DNA of 49,067 nucleotides from Actinomadura sp. 7K507. Lineage in GTDB: Bacteria; Actinomycetota; Actinomycetes; Streptosporangiales; Streptosporangiaceae. The stretch spans positions 1-49,067 of the forward strand of contig NZ_SMKK01000032.1 of NCBI RefSeq assembly GCF_004348425.1, in the 5' to 3' direction. Shown one piece after another: positions 31,731-39,199 of this stretch. Every line of letters starts with the position of its first letter. The first letter of the stretch is position 1. The translations under genes and the position numbers were made by a program. The notes beneath the pieces were generated by a model that saw nothing but the letters and a program-made list of their open reading frames with translations, had not been told where the DNA came from and ran no database searches.

Positions 31731-33149
31731 TCAGGACGTCTGGGGCTTGATGACGTCGTCGGTCAGGAACTTCGTCGAGATCCGGTCGTCGTTGAGCTTC
31801 GTCCCCCAGTTCGCCTCGTCGATCTCGACGACGAACTCGGGGCCGCACTGGAACTCGCCGACGTTCTTCGGGTGGATCTGCTCGTACTTCGTCTTGTTGA
31901 GCTTGACCATCAGCCCGCACGACGCCGGCTTGTTGTTGCCGGGGTCGGTCGGCGCGTGCAGGCCGCCGCCCGTCCACTCGTGCACCTTCGACAGCTCGTT
32001 GACCACGCACTGCCGGGTCAGGTCCGAGCCGCACTTCTGGGCGGACTGCGCCCACAGCAGGAACGACGAGGTGGCCTGCATGCCGAGCAGCGCGACCTTG
32101 CCCTTCTTGGCGTTGACGAGGTCCACGTACTGCTTGACCGCGGGGACCTCGCCGGCGTTCTCCAGCGGCTGGAAGATCATGCCGATGTGCAGGCCGTCAC
32201 CGGCGCCCGAGGCGTTCCACTGGGAGACCGCCGAGCTGTACCAGGTCGCCTCGAAGACGTACTTCGGCTCGGCGCCCGCCCGCTCGATCGACTCCAGCAG
32301 GCTGAACTGGCCGGCGTCGGGCGAGTCCGACGACCACAGGTACTTCGCCCCGCAGTCCTTGATCTTCTCGGCGAACGGCATGTAGCTGCTCTCGCCCTTG
32401 TCGTTCAGCCGGACGCCGCAGTCCATCGGCTCCATGCCGACGTTCTTCATCGCGCCGGTGATCTTGTTGGTGCCCTGGCTGACGGCCGGGGACGTGGACA
32501 GCAGGATGTCCGTCTTCTCCTTGAAGTCGGGGAAGAGCTGCTCCGCGATGCGGAGCCCGCCGATGTTCATCAGGTCCACCGGGTACGGGACGGCCTCGTA
32601 CTTCATCGGGCCCATCGCGGCGTTCGGGCCGACCGTGAAGCCCGCGACCGTCGGCAGCTTGCACGCCACCCGGTGCTGCTCGGCGGCCTCGTCCATCGCG
32701 AAGCCCTGCCCGACGAGGAAGAAGTCCTGCTTGCAGGCCTCCTGCACCACCTTCGCGGACTGCATGTAGGCGGCGTCGTACTGGTTGCCCTTGATCTCGC
32801 GCCCGTTGATGCCGCCCTGGTCGTTGCACCACTCGATCATGGCGCTGACGGCGTCGCCCATCTCCTTGGACAGTCCGGGCGCGGACGGGAATCCGCGGTC
32901 GTCGCCGAAGCCGACGGTGATCGCGTCGTCGGTGACGCCCTGGTCGGTCGTGCCCTTGGCGTCGCCCGGACCGCACGGGGACGCGAGCGTCCCGAACGTC
33001 TTGCTCGCGGAGGCGCCGCCGCCGTCCTGGCCGTTGCCGGCCGACAGGCCGTCGCCGCCGGACCGGTCGCTGGCGCAGGACGCGGTCGCGGTCGCCAGCG
33101 CGACCGCCAGGGCACCTGCCGCGAGGCGCCCGATTCTGCCGGTCTTCAT
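31731..33149 (-). CDS. LIV-type ABC transporter substrate-binding lipoprotein
   Basis: 472 aa; the ATG at 33149 has AAAGGAG upstream. Signal with lipobox TASC (C25), then a Gly/Ser-rich spacer and a type I periplasmic-binding fold (Peripla_BP_6 type): VTDDAITVGFGDDRGFPSAPG, INGREIKGNQYDA, and VVQEACKQDFFLVGQGFAMDEAA. It is about 100 residues longer than classical LivJ/LivK and unusually Cys-rich, with up to eight Cys after the lipid Cys, probably paired. Aromatic residues in FEATWYSSAVSQW may face the ligand. As first gene of the importer operon it defines the substrate, which sequence alone does not tell; steroid-type acids are proposed from context. Confidence 0.88.
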   Translation of the reverse strand: MKTGRIGRLAAGALAVALATATASCASDRSGGDGLSAGNGQDGGGASASKTFGTLASPCGPGDAKGTTDQGVTDDAITVGFGDDRGFPSAPGLSKEMGDAVSAMIEWCNDQGGINGREIKGNQYDAAYMQSAKVVQEACKQDFFLVGQGFAMDEAAEQHRVACKLPTVAGFTVGPNAAMGPMKYEAVPYPVDLMNIGGLRIAEQLFPDFKEKTDILLSTSPAVSQGTNKITGAMKNVGMEPMDCGVRLNDKGESSYMPFAEKIKDCGAKYLWSSDSPDAGQFSLLESIERAGAEPKYVFEATWYSSAVSQWNASGAGDGLHIGMIFQPLENAGEVPAVKQYVDLVNAKKGKVALLGMQATSSFLLWAQSAQKCGSDLTRQCVVNELSKVHEWTGGGLHAPTDPGNNKPASCGLMVKLNKTKYEQIHPKNVGEFQCGPEFVVEIDEANWGTKLNDDRISTKFLTDDVIKPQTS

Positions 33150-33252
33150 CCGGTGTACTCCTTTCACCTGCCGCGTCGCGCGGCCAGTGGGGGGTGGTGG
33201 TAGGCGGGGGGCGGGTCTGTTCGCAGGGAGCAGCACCGAGGCGGCGCGCGCC

Positions 33253-33291
33253 GCCAGAGCGAGTGGCCAGAGTGAGTGGCCAGAGCGGATG
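33253..33291. repeat. Three 13-bp direct repeats upstream of the importer operon
   Basis: GCCAGAGCGAGTG (33253-33265), GCCAGAGTGAGTG (33266-33278) and GCCAGAGCGGATG (33279-33291) are directly adjacent, about 105-140 bp upstream of the binding-lipoprotein ATG. They abut the palindrome GGAACGTTCC. Possible regulator-binding array or slippage product. Confidence 0.55.
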
Positions 33292-33300
33292 GAACGTTCC
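33291..33300. promoter_or_regulatory. Perfect palindrome GGAACGTTCC upstream of the importer operon
   Basis: A perfect 10-bp palindrome at the end of the 13-bp repeat array, 142 bp upstream of the lipoprotein start and 68 bp after the SDR stop. It resembles a half-spaced TetR-type site but lacks the AACnnGTT spacing of KstR boxes. Operator role is a guess. Confidence 0.3.
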
Positions 33301-33367
33301 TTTGCCCGATGTGGTGGGCCAGGTCGTCGGTGATGTCGGGGTATGGGGAGTGGCGCGGGCCGGGCCG

Positions 33368-34129
33368 TCAGCCGAAGTTGGCCTGGCCGCCGTCGAGCGG
33401 GATCGTCGCGCCGGTGAGGTAGCGCATGGCCGGCTGGACGAGCGTCACCACGGCCCTGCCGATGTCCTCTTCGCAGTCGCCGATGTAGCCGAGCGGGATC
33501 GTCTTGCGGAACTCCTCGGCCGCCTCGGGATCGTTCTCCGCCCACCACTGCAGCCCCGGTGACAGCGCGTGGGGAGCGATGTTGTTGGCGCGGATCCCGT
33601 CCGGTCCCCACTCGGCCGCGGCCGTGCGGGTCAGCGACCGGAGCGCCTGCTTGGCGGCCGCGTAGGCGCCGTAGGTGGACGGGTCCCAGCGGACCATGGC
33701 GGAGGTGACGAGGTTGACGATGCTGCCGCCGCCGCGCGCCTTCAGGTGCGGATGGCACGCCTTCATGAACGCGAACGCGGCGAACGGGCCGGTCTTGAAG
33801 CCCTTCTGGAACTTCGCGTCGGTCATCGACAGCAGCGGGCCGAAGGAGCCCGAATAGGCGTTGTTGACGAGGATGTCGATGCCGCCGAACGCGCCGGCGA
33901 CCCGTTCGACCACCCCGGGGATCGCGTCGGTGTCGGCGACGTCGCAGACGAACGCCTCCGCCTTCGCGCCCCGCTCCCCGATCAGCTCGCACGTGGCGTC
34001 GAGCTTGGCCTTCGTCCGGCCCAGGACGGCGATGCCGGCGCCCTCGGACGCCAGCGCGAGGGCGATGCCCTGCCCCACGCCCTGCCCGGCCCCGGTCACG
34101 ATCGCGACCCTGTCGCTGAGGCTTCCCAT
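33368..34129 (-). CDS. Short-chain dehydrogenase/reductase (SDR)
   Basis: 253 aa from the ATG at 34129 (GGGAG about 9 nt upstream); two GTGs 6 and 9 nt further up are possible. Classical SDR: TGAGQGVG (12-19), CDVAD (62-66), NNAY in place of NNAG (89-92), S143, Y156-x3-K160, and the C-terminal GATIPLDGGQ typical of hydroxyacyl/hydroxysteroid-type SDRs. GRTKAK after strand two suggests NADP(H), though the D-loop is not decisive. It is upstream of the importer on the same strand but 218 bp away, so it may have its own transcript. A 3-hydroxyacyl-CoA or hydroxysteroid dehydrogenase role is an inference from the neighbourhood. Confidence 0.85.
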   Translation of the reverse strand: MGSLSDRVAIVTGAGQGVGQGIALALASEGAGIAVLGRTKAKLDATCELIGERGAKAEAFVCDVADTDAIPGVVERVAGAFGGIDILVNNAYSGSFGPLLSMTDAKFQKGFKTGPFAAFAFMKACHPHLKARGGGSIVNLVTSAMVRWDPSTYGAYAAAKQALRSLTRTAAAEWGPDGIRANNIAPHALSPGLQWWAENDPEAAEEFRKTIPLGYIGDCEEDIGRAVVTLVQPAMRYLTGATIPLDGGQANFG

Positions 34130-34393
34130 GTTCACCACTCCCGCTCAGTCCTGCTTGCGCGCCCAGCCGGCCCGTTCCGATCACGCCGTCACAGTCCGGT
34201 CTGCTCAGTCCTGGTGTGGGTCATCGTGATGTGACTCGGCGCACGTCATAGCCTCAGTCCCGCTCACCGGGAACGGTTTCGGTACGGGCCGCTCGCGGCG
34301 ATCCCGCTGAGCGGAACTCCTGGTGAAGCGGGTGGCGCGGGCGCCGACAATGGGCGTCCGGCGTACAGGGCCGGGCGAGGAGGAAGAGGTCCG
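34130..34393. other. Divergent promoter region with repeated CTCAGTCC
   Basis: 264 bp between the SDR and the divergent acyl-CoA synthetase. CTCAGTCC occurs three times (34144, 34204, 34253) and a CCGCT-G-AGCGG dyad lies at 34304-34314. No clear -35/-10 pair is seen. GAGGAGGAAGAGG before 34394 is a strong ribosome binding site. Confidence 0.35.
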
Positions 34394-35995
34394 ATGGAGA
34401 TCATCCGGAAGCTGACCGGCCCCGGCGGCGAGTTCGAACTCCGGGAGGAGAACGTGCTCGGCACCCCGCTGCCGGTGTTCGCGAACCGCGCCCGCGGCCT
34501 CGGCGAGGTGCTCGCGCGATCGGCGGCCCACGGCGACCGGGACTACATCGTCACCGCGTCCGGCCGGATGAGCTTCGCCGAGCACGCCGCCGCCGTCGCG
34601 TCCATGGCCAGGGCCCTGCGGGACGACCTCGGCGTGCGGCCCGGCGACCGCATCGCGATCAACGCCGCCAACTCCCCCGAATGGATCGTCTCGTTCTGGG
34701 CGACGATCGCGGCCGGAGCCGTCGCGGTCGGCTACAACGCCTGGTGGGCGCCGCAGGAGATCGAGTACGCGCTCGGCCACACCGACCCGAAGATCGTCAT
34801 CGCGGACGAGAAGCGGGCCGCGCTGATCTCCGAGGACGTCCTGACGGTCGAGCGGGACGTGCCCTCGCTGATGGCCCGCTACCCGGACGCCGAACTGGAC
34901 ATCCCCGACGTCGCCGAGGACGACCCGGCCGTCATCCTCTACACGAGCGGCACGTCGGGCCGCCCCAAGGGCGCCGTCCACTCGCACCGCAACCTGACCT
35001 CGGTGATCGAGTACCACCGGTACAACGACGCCATCATGAGCGAGTTCGGCATCGACCCGTCGGCCCGCCGCTACCTGCTCGCGCTCCCGCTGTTCCACAT
35101 CGCGTCCCTGCACAACCTGGCCGTCCCGCGGCTCGCCACCGGCACCGCCGTGGTCATGCACATGGGCGGATTCGACGTGGACGAGGTGCTCGGCCTCGTC
35201 GAGAAGGAGCGGGTGACGAGCTGGGGCGCCGTCCCCACGATGGCGCACCGCATGATGGAGCACGGCGACCTGTCGAAGTACGACCTGTCGTCGCTGACCG
35301 CGTTCGCGCTGGCCTCCGCGCCGTCCTCACCCGCGTTCAAGGAGCGGCTCCAGTCCGTGTTCCCGCCGGCGCGCGGCGCCCTCGTCGACAGCTACGGCCT
35401 GACCGAGTCGTGCACCGCCATCTCCGTCGCCACCCCGATGGACCTCGCCGAGGCGCCCGGGACGCTCGGGGCGCCAAACCTCGGCGTCCAGGTGGAGGTC
35501 CGCGACCCGGAGGGCGAACCGGTCCCGGACGGCGTCGAGGGCGAGGTGTGCGCCCGCAGCGCCTACAACATGATCGGCTACTGGCGGGACCCCGAGGCCA
35601 CCGACGCCGCCATCGGCGCTGACCGCTGGCTGCACACCGGCGACATCGGCGTCATGGAGCAGGGACGGCTGCGGCTCACCAGCCGCCGCTCCGACCTGAT
35701 CATCCGCGGCGGCGAGAACATCTACCCGATCGAGATCGAGAACGTCCTGGCCGAGTACTCCGGGCTGCGGGAGTGCGCGGTCGTCGGCGTCCCCCACCCG
35801 GACCTGGGCCAGGAGGTGGCGGCGGTCGCCGTGTTCGCGGGCGCCGCGCCCTCCGCCGAGGAGCTGGCGGCCTTCGCCGGGGAACGCCTCGCCTACTTCA
35901 AGGTCCCGACGCGCTGGCACATCACCACCGACCCCCTCCCCCGCAACGCCACCGGCAAGGTCCTCCGCAAACAGATCGAAACGGAGATCGCCTGA
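34394..35995 (+). CDS. Acyl-CoA synthetase (class I adenylate-forming, FadD family)
   Basis: 533 aa; ATG preceded by GAGGAGGAAGAGG. Core motifs: P-loop [11 protein letters not shown] (183-193), [23 protein letters not shown], hinge [32 protein letters not shown] and the catalytic Lys in [11 protein letters not shown] at the end. The short hinge loop and FHI aromatic segment are those of medium-size carboxylic-acid CoA ligases. It diverges from the SDR/importer genes, so it probably belongs to the same catabolic island, giving two CoA ligases, one for the side chain and perhaps one for a ring-derived or longer acid (as with FadD3 and FadD17/FadD19 in mycobacteria). Specificity cannot be read from sequence. 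Confidence 0.87.
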   Translation: MEIIRKLTGPGGEFELREENVLGTPLPVFANRARGLGEVLARSAAHGDRDYIVTASGRMSFAEHAAAVASMARALRDDLGVRPGDRIAINAANSPEWIVSFWATIAAGAVAVGYNAWWAPQEIEYALGHTDPKIVIADEKRAALISEDVLTVERDVPSLMARYPDAELDIPDVAEDDPAVILYTSGTSGRPKGAVHSHRNLTSVIEYHRYNDAIMSEFGIDPSARRYLLALPLFHIASLHNLAVPRLATGTAVVMHMGGFDVDEVLGLVEKERVTSWGAVPTMAHRMMEHGDLSKYDLSSLTAFALASAPSSPAFKERLQSVFPPARGALVDSYGLTESCTAISVATPMDLAEAPGTLGAPNLGVQVEVRDPEGEPVPDGVEGEVCARSAYNMIGYWRDPEATDAAIGADRWLHTGDIGVMEQGRLRLTSRRSDLIIRGGENIYPIEIENVLAEYSGLRECAVVGVPHPDLGQEVAAVAVFAGAAPSAEELAAFAGERLAYFKVPTRWHITTDPLPRNATGKVLRKQIETEIA

Positions 35996-36018
35996 CCGTC
36001 GCCTGAGGCCGACGGTCA
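35993..36018. terminator. Bidirectional hairpin built from two facing stop codons
   Basis: TGACCGTCG (35993-36001) and CGACGGTCA (36010-36018) form a perfect 9-bp stem with an 8-nt loop. The outer three bases of each arm are the TGA stop codons of the two convergent genes. It would serve as a terminator in both directions. Confidence 0.65.
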
Positions 36019-37413
36019 CTTGAGGCAGTCGGTGCGGCGGCGCAGGCCGTTAGCGTCCAGCGTCCACGCGTCCGTGAGTTCCATCTCGGTCGTCGTGGTC
36101 TCGCTCTTGGCGCCGATGCCGAAGACCGCCTGAACACCGATCTCGGCGCCCTCCTTGTCGACGGTGCCCTGGTAGGTGTGGAGGTCGAGGGTCCCGCTGT
36201 CGCCGAGCCGGGAGAGCAGGTCGCCCGGCGCGGCGGGGTTCTTGAGGAAGGCCTCGAACGCCTGCCGGTTCCGCGGATCGGTGAGATCGAGCCCGAGGTT
36301 GACCTGCAGCATGCCCCGCGGATCGGTGGTGTTCGTGACGCCGACGCTGGTCGCCGCCGAGTCGAGCAGGTTGCCCAGGCGTCCCATCTCGCCGGTGGGC
36401 GCGTGGTCCATCGCCCCGGAGAGGTCGCCGTTCAGGCTGTTGACATTGCCGCTGAAGGCCATCTGGCCGCCGACCTGGAGCTTCTTCGGCCGTCCCTGCG
36501 CGTCGGTAGTGATCGCCAGGCTGACCTGGCCGTCGGCCTGGCCGTGCGCCTCCGGGCCGAGCAGGATGCCGAGCTTGCCCAGCGCCTTCGCGTCCACCTG
36601 GAAGGTCGTCGTGTCCTCCCCGGTGCGCTTGTTGTGCTCGACGATCGAGGACGCGCCGAGGCCCAGCTCGGCCGCGGCGTCCGCGCCGAACAGCGACGCC
36701 GCGATCTTGACAGTCCCTTCCCTGGTGACCTTGGTGTACTGCGACTGGACCATCTGGCTGCGCATGCCCTCAAGCATCGACTTGGCCTCCAGGTACTGGT
36801 CCCCCGACATCTGCCCCGACAGGGCCTCCAGGTCGAGCCGGCCGTTGGCCTTGAAGTACTGGAGGTAGAGTTCACGGTCCTGCTGCGTCTTCAGGTGCAG
36901 GATCTCCCCCTGTTCGGTGATCTCGGCGGCGGTCAGCTGGACGGAGCCGCCCGCGCCCTTCGGCAGGTCGAACGAGAACCCGATGGACTTGCCCTCGCCG
37001 TGGACGGTTCCCTCCTTCACGACCGCGCCGCCGTCGGAGAGGATCTGGACTCCCCGCGTCTCCCCGTTGACCTCGGTGTCGATCCCCAGCAGCGTCTGGC
37101 GGATGGTGTTGCGCTCCACCGCCGACACCACGCAGGGGTCCTGCTCGGCCGCGGAGTCGCGCTCGTCGCCGTCCCCTTCCGAACCGTCGCCGTCCCCGCC
37201 GCCACCATCGTCCGCGCCTGGCCGGCCGTCGCCGCATTCGCCGCCGAACAACGCGCAGACGGCGTCCTTGATGCCGGGCTCGGCGACGCCGGGGACGGCG
37301 GTGAACAGCAGCCCGACCACCATCGCCGCGACGCCGACGAGTGCACCGTATTCGAGCGCGCCGGCGCCCCGGTCGTTCCAACGCGCGCTTGCGTCCCGCG
37401 TTCCCCACCGCAT
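36016..37413 (-). CDS. Flp-prepilin-like N-terminus on a large secreted protein of unknown function
   Basis: 465 aa. The N-terminus reads DRG, then AGALEYGALVGVAAMVVG: if cut after G16, Glu is at +5 and Tyr at +6 of a hydrophobic helix (17-42), the Flp/TadE pilin signature. A Gly/Asp-rich acidic linker (about 60-90) follows, then about 370 residues with no recognised domain, rich in beta-like Gly/Asp/Thr segments (QILSDGGAVVKEGTVHG, GQVSLAITTDAQGRPKKLQVGG). A Cys pair (C53/C60) and C94 with a Cys three residues from the C-terminus could bridge. No Tad secretion genes are in the window. Start ATG has only a weak GGGG upstream. It may be a surface or pseudopilin-anchored protein. Confidence 0.7.
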   Translation of the reverse strand: MRWGTRDASARWNDRGAGALEYGALVGVAAMVVGLLFTAVPGVAEPGIKDAVCALFGGECGDGRPGADDGGGGDGDGSEGDGDERDSAAEQDPCVVSAVERNTIRQTLLGIDTEVNGETRGVQILSDGGAVVKEGTVHGEGKSIGFSFDLPKGAGGSVQLTAAEITEQGEILHLKTQQDRELYLQYFKANGRLDLEALSGQMSGDQYLEAKSMLEGMRSQMVQSQYTKVTREGTVKIAASLFGADAAAELGLGASSIVEHNKRTGEDTTTFQVDAKALGKLGILLGPEAHGQADGQVSLAITTDAQGRPKKLQVGGQMAFSGNVNSLNGDLSGAMDHAPTGEMGRLGNLLDSAATSVGVTNTTDPRGMLQVNLGLDLTDPRNRQAFEAFLKNPAAPGDLLSRLGDSGTLDLHTYQGTVDKEGAEIGVQAVFGIGAKSETTTTEMELTDAWTLDANGLRRRTDCLK

Positions 37414-37529
37414 GCCAAACCCCGTTCGGCCGCCCCCGGTACGACGCCCTCGCCGGGGCGTCCACGTACCCGGCTTAGATGGCCGGCGTACACACTCGGT
37501 TCCAGCGTGCTGCCGTGCCGTTACGCGGA

Positions 37530-37555
37530 AAGCCCCGGCCGCAGCCGGGGCTTTG
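37530..37555 (-). terminator. Strong hairpin terminator after the NmrA-like gene
   Basis: AAAGCCCCGGC (37530-37540) and GCCGGGGCTTT (37545-37555) form a perfect 11-bp stem with a 4-nt loop (CGCA), 15 nt past the stop of the minus-strand oxidoreductase gene. The minus-strand RNA ends in UUU. It also separates that gene from the pilin-like gene further on. Confidence 0.8.
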
Positions 37556-37569
37556 AGGGGTTTGGAGCT

Positions 37570-38379
37570 TCAGCGGTCGCCGTGGGACAGGCTAGGGCTC
37601 GGGGCCCGTTCGGGCGTCGCCTGGCCGAGCCGCTCGTCCAGGAAGTCCTCCCAGGTGCGGGTGCCGTGGTCGGCGTCCAGGGTCAGGTTGTCGCCGGCGC
37701 GGTAGGCGCGGCCGGTCTTGCCCGGTATGCGGACGGGCATCGCCGGGCGGCGCTTGCCGCGCGCCTCGAGGTATCCGCGGACCAGCTCGTCCAGCCCGTA
37801 GACCTTCGGGCCGGCGAGGTCGGGCACCCGCTGGGACGGCTCACCGAGCGCCAGCCCGGCGATCCGTGCGGCGACGTCTCGCACGTCGACCGGCTGGAAC
37901 CGGAGACCGCCCGGCTTCGGGACGACCGGGAGCTTCGCCATCTTCTGCACGACCTTCAGGACGAGGTCATGGAACTGGGCGGCACGCAGGATGGTCCACG
38001 GCACGCCCGAGTCGATCACGGCCCGTTCGGCGTCCAGCTGGCTCTTGAGCCAGGCAACCGGGACCCGGTCGGCACCGATGACCGAGATGAACACCAGGTG
38101 CTTCACGTCCGCCCGCGACACGGCCCGCACCAGGTTCCGGGCGGCCTCGTCGTCGCCCTTGGCGCCGCCCGCGAGATGGACGACGATCTCCGCACCTGCG
38201 ACGGCGGCCTCGATCCCCTCGTTCTTGAGCAGGTCACCGGTCACGTACTCGATGCCGTCCACGGCCTCACGGCTGCGCCGGCTGAGCACCCGCACGTCAC
38301 GGCCGGACTCGCGCAGAAGCGGAACGACGTGCTGCCCGAGCGTGCCAGTACCACCGGTGACCAGGATGGGTGCCGTCAT
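37570..38379 (-). CDS. NAD(P)-binding NmrA-like/atypical SDR oxidoreductase
   Basis: 269 aa from the ATG at 38379 with GGAGGAATC directly upstream. Rossmann start ILVTGGTGTLGQHV (TGGTGTLG, 8-15), RRSR for NADP phosphate, VVHLAGGAKGDDE, VKHLVFISVIGADR and PWTILRAAQFHDLVL, the pattern of atypical SDRs of the NmrA/NAD(P)H-binding group. The Tyr-x3-Lys catalytic pair is absent, as usual for this group, which includes redox sensors and quinone- or isoflavone-reductase-like enzymes. It is downstream of the TetR gene on the same strand after 145 bp and ends at a strong terminator. Substrate unknown. Confidence 0.85.
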   Translation of the reverse strand: MTAPILVTGGTGTLGQHVVPLLRESGRDVRVLSRRSREAVDGIEYVTGDLLKNEGIEAAVAGAEIVVHLAGGAKGDDEAARNLVRAVSRADVKHLVFISVIGADRVPVAWLKSQLDAERAVIDSGVPWTILRAAQFHDLVLKVVQKMAKLPVVPKPGGLRFQPVDVRDVAARIAGLALGEPSQRVPDLAGPKVYGLDELVRGYLEARGKRRPAMPVRIPGKTGRAYRAGDNLTLDADHGTRTWEDFLDERLGQATPERAPSPSLSHGDR

Positions 38380-38524
38380 GATTCCTCCAGACGCTCCCCG
38401 GCCCGAAAGCCGGATGAGCTTGTTATGTACAGCCACCGTCATGACTCACCGGACATCCGAAACGTGACATCCGCCGGTCGGGCCGTACCCTCGGTCCGTC
38501 TGGAGGGCGGAGCAGGACGGTCGC

Positions 38525-39106
38525 TCAGCGGTACGAGTCGATGAGCACGGCGAGGTGCCTGCCGGCGATCTCCAGCGGCGCCTCGCTCTGGGACACCTGT
38601 GCCGACAGCTCCGCGCCCTCCAAGAGGTTGATCACGGTGTGGGCGAGGTCGTGCGCCACGTCGCCGGCGAAGCCGGAGCCGGCGAGCTTGCCGCGGACCA
38701 GCGCGCGCCAGTTCTCGTAGGCGTCCTCCGCGGCCTGCTGGAGCTCCGGCACCAGGCCCGCGCTCTCCAGCGCCGTGATGGTGACGGGGCAGCCGTCCAG
38801 CCAGCCGGAGTCGCGCAGGCCCGCCGCCAGGTCGCGGGTGCAGGCGACGATCGCCGCGGCCGGATCGTCCTCCTCGGCGAACGCCGCCCGCAGGAACTCG
38901 GCGAACTCCCTGCCGCCGTGGCGGATCGCCTCCACCCCCAGCTCCCGCTTGCCGCCCGGGAAGAAGTGGTAGACCGAGCCCAGCGTCGCCTGGGCGTCCT
39001 GGGAGATCTGTTTGAGGCCGGTCGCCTCGTATCCCTGCCGCTGCATCAGGCGGGAGGTCGCCCGGACGATCCGTTCCCGGGTGCCGATCTCGTGCTGGGT
39101 CCGCAT
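38525..39106 (-). CDS. TetR-family repressor (YxaF/LmrA-like)
   Basis: 193 aa. N-terminal TetR helix-turn-helix: TRERIVRATSRLMQRQGYEATGLKQISQDAQATLGSVYHFFPGGK... with the YHFFPGGKREL end typical of the YxaF/LmrA/QacR subgroup. The C-terminal helical part (60-193) is the ligand-binding and dimer domain, with the subgroup's GCPVTITALE segment. It diverges from the imine-reductase-like gene; the 93-bp spacer contains two TAGA...TCTA palindromes, the operator type known for this subgroup. It likely represses both itself and the neighbouring enzyme until an inducer binds. Confidence 0.92.
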   Translation of the reverse strand: MRTQHEIGTRERIVRATSRLMQRQGYEATGLKQISQDAQATLGSVYHFFPGGKRELGVEAIRHGGREFAEFLRAAFAEEDDPAAAIVACTRDLAAGLRDSGWLDGCPVTITALESAGLVPELQQAAEDAYENWRALVRGKLAGSGFAGDVAHDLAHTVINLLEGAELSAQVSQSEAPLEIAGRHLAVLIDSYR

Positions 39107-39123
39107 GAGCCCATCGTACTGAG

Positions 39124-39182
39124 TAGAGCGTTCGCTCTAATTCTGTGTTAACGTCACGGAACTAAGTAGATCGTTCTTTCTA
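39124..39182. promoter_or_regulatory. Two TetR operators between the repressor and imine-reductase-like genes
   Basis: TAGAGCGTTCGCTCTA (39124-39139) is a perfect 7-bp dyad with a TT centre; TAGATCGTTCTTTCTA (39167-39182) is a weaker copy sharing TAGA-CGTTC--TCTA. Their centres are 43 bp apart, about four helical turns. One lies 18 nt from the repressor ATG, the other 18 nt from the divergent ATG. Confidence 0.8.
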
Positions 39183-39199
39183 GTGGTGAGGAGACATCG

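Noticed and set aside
29781..33203. A 1140-codon plus-strand frame opposite the ABC importer genes
   Set aside because: It runs across several real genes with membrane, lipoprotein and ATPase motifs and is itself Arg/His/Gln-rich noise of the kind high-GC DNA produces.
33291..33300. KstR or KstR2 box upstream of the steroid-type genes
   Set aside because: GGAACGTTCC lacks the AACnnGTT spacing of KstR sites and the CAAG..CTTG core of KstR2 sites. No other candidate was found by eye at the operon heads.
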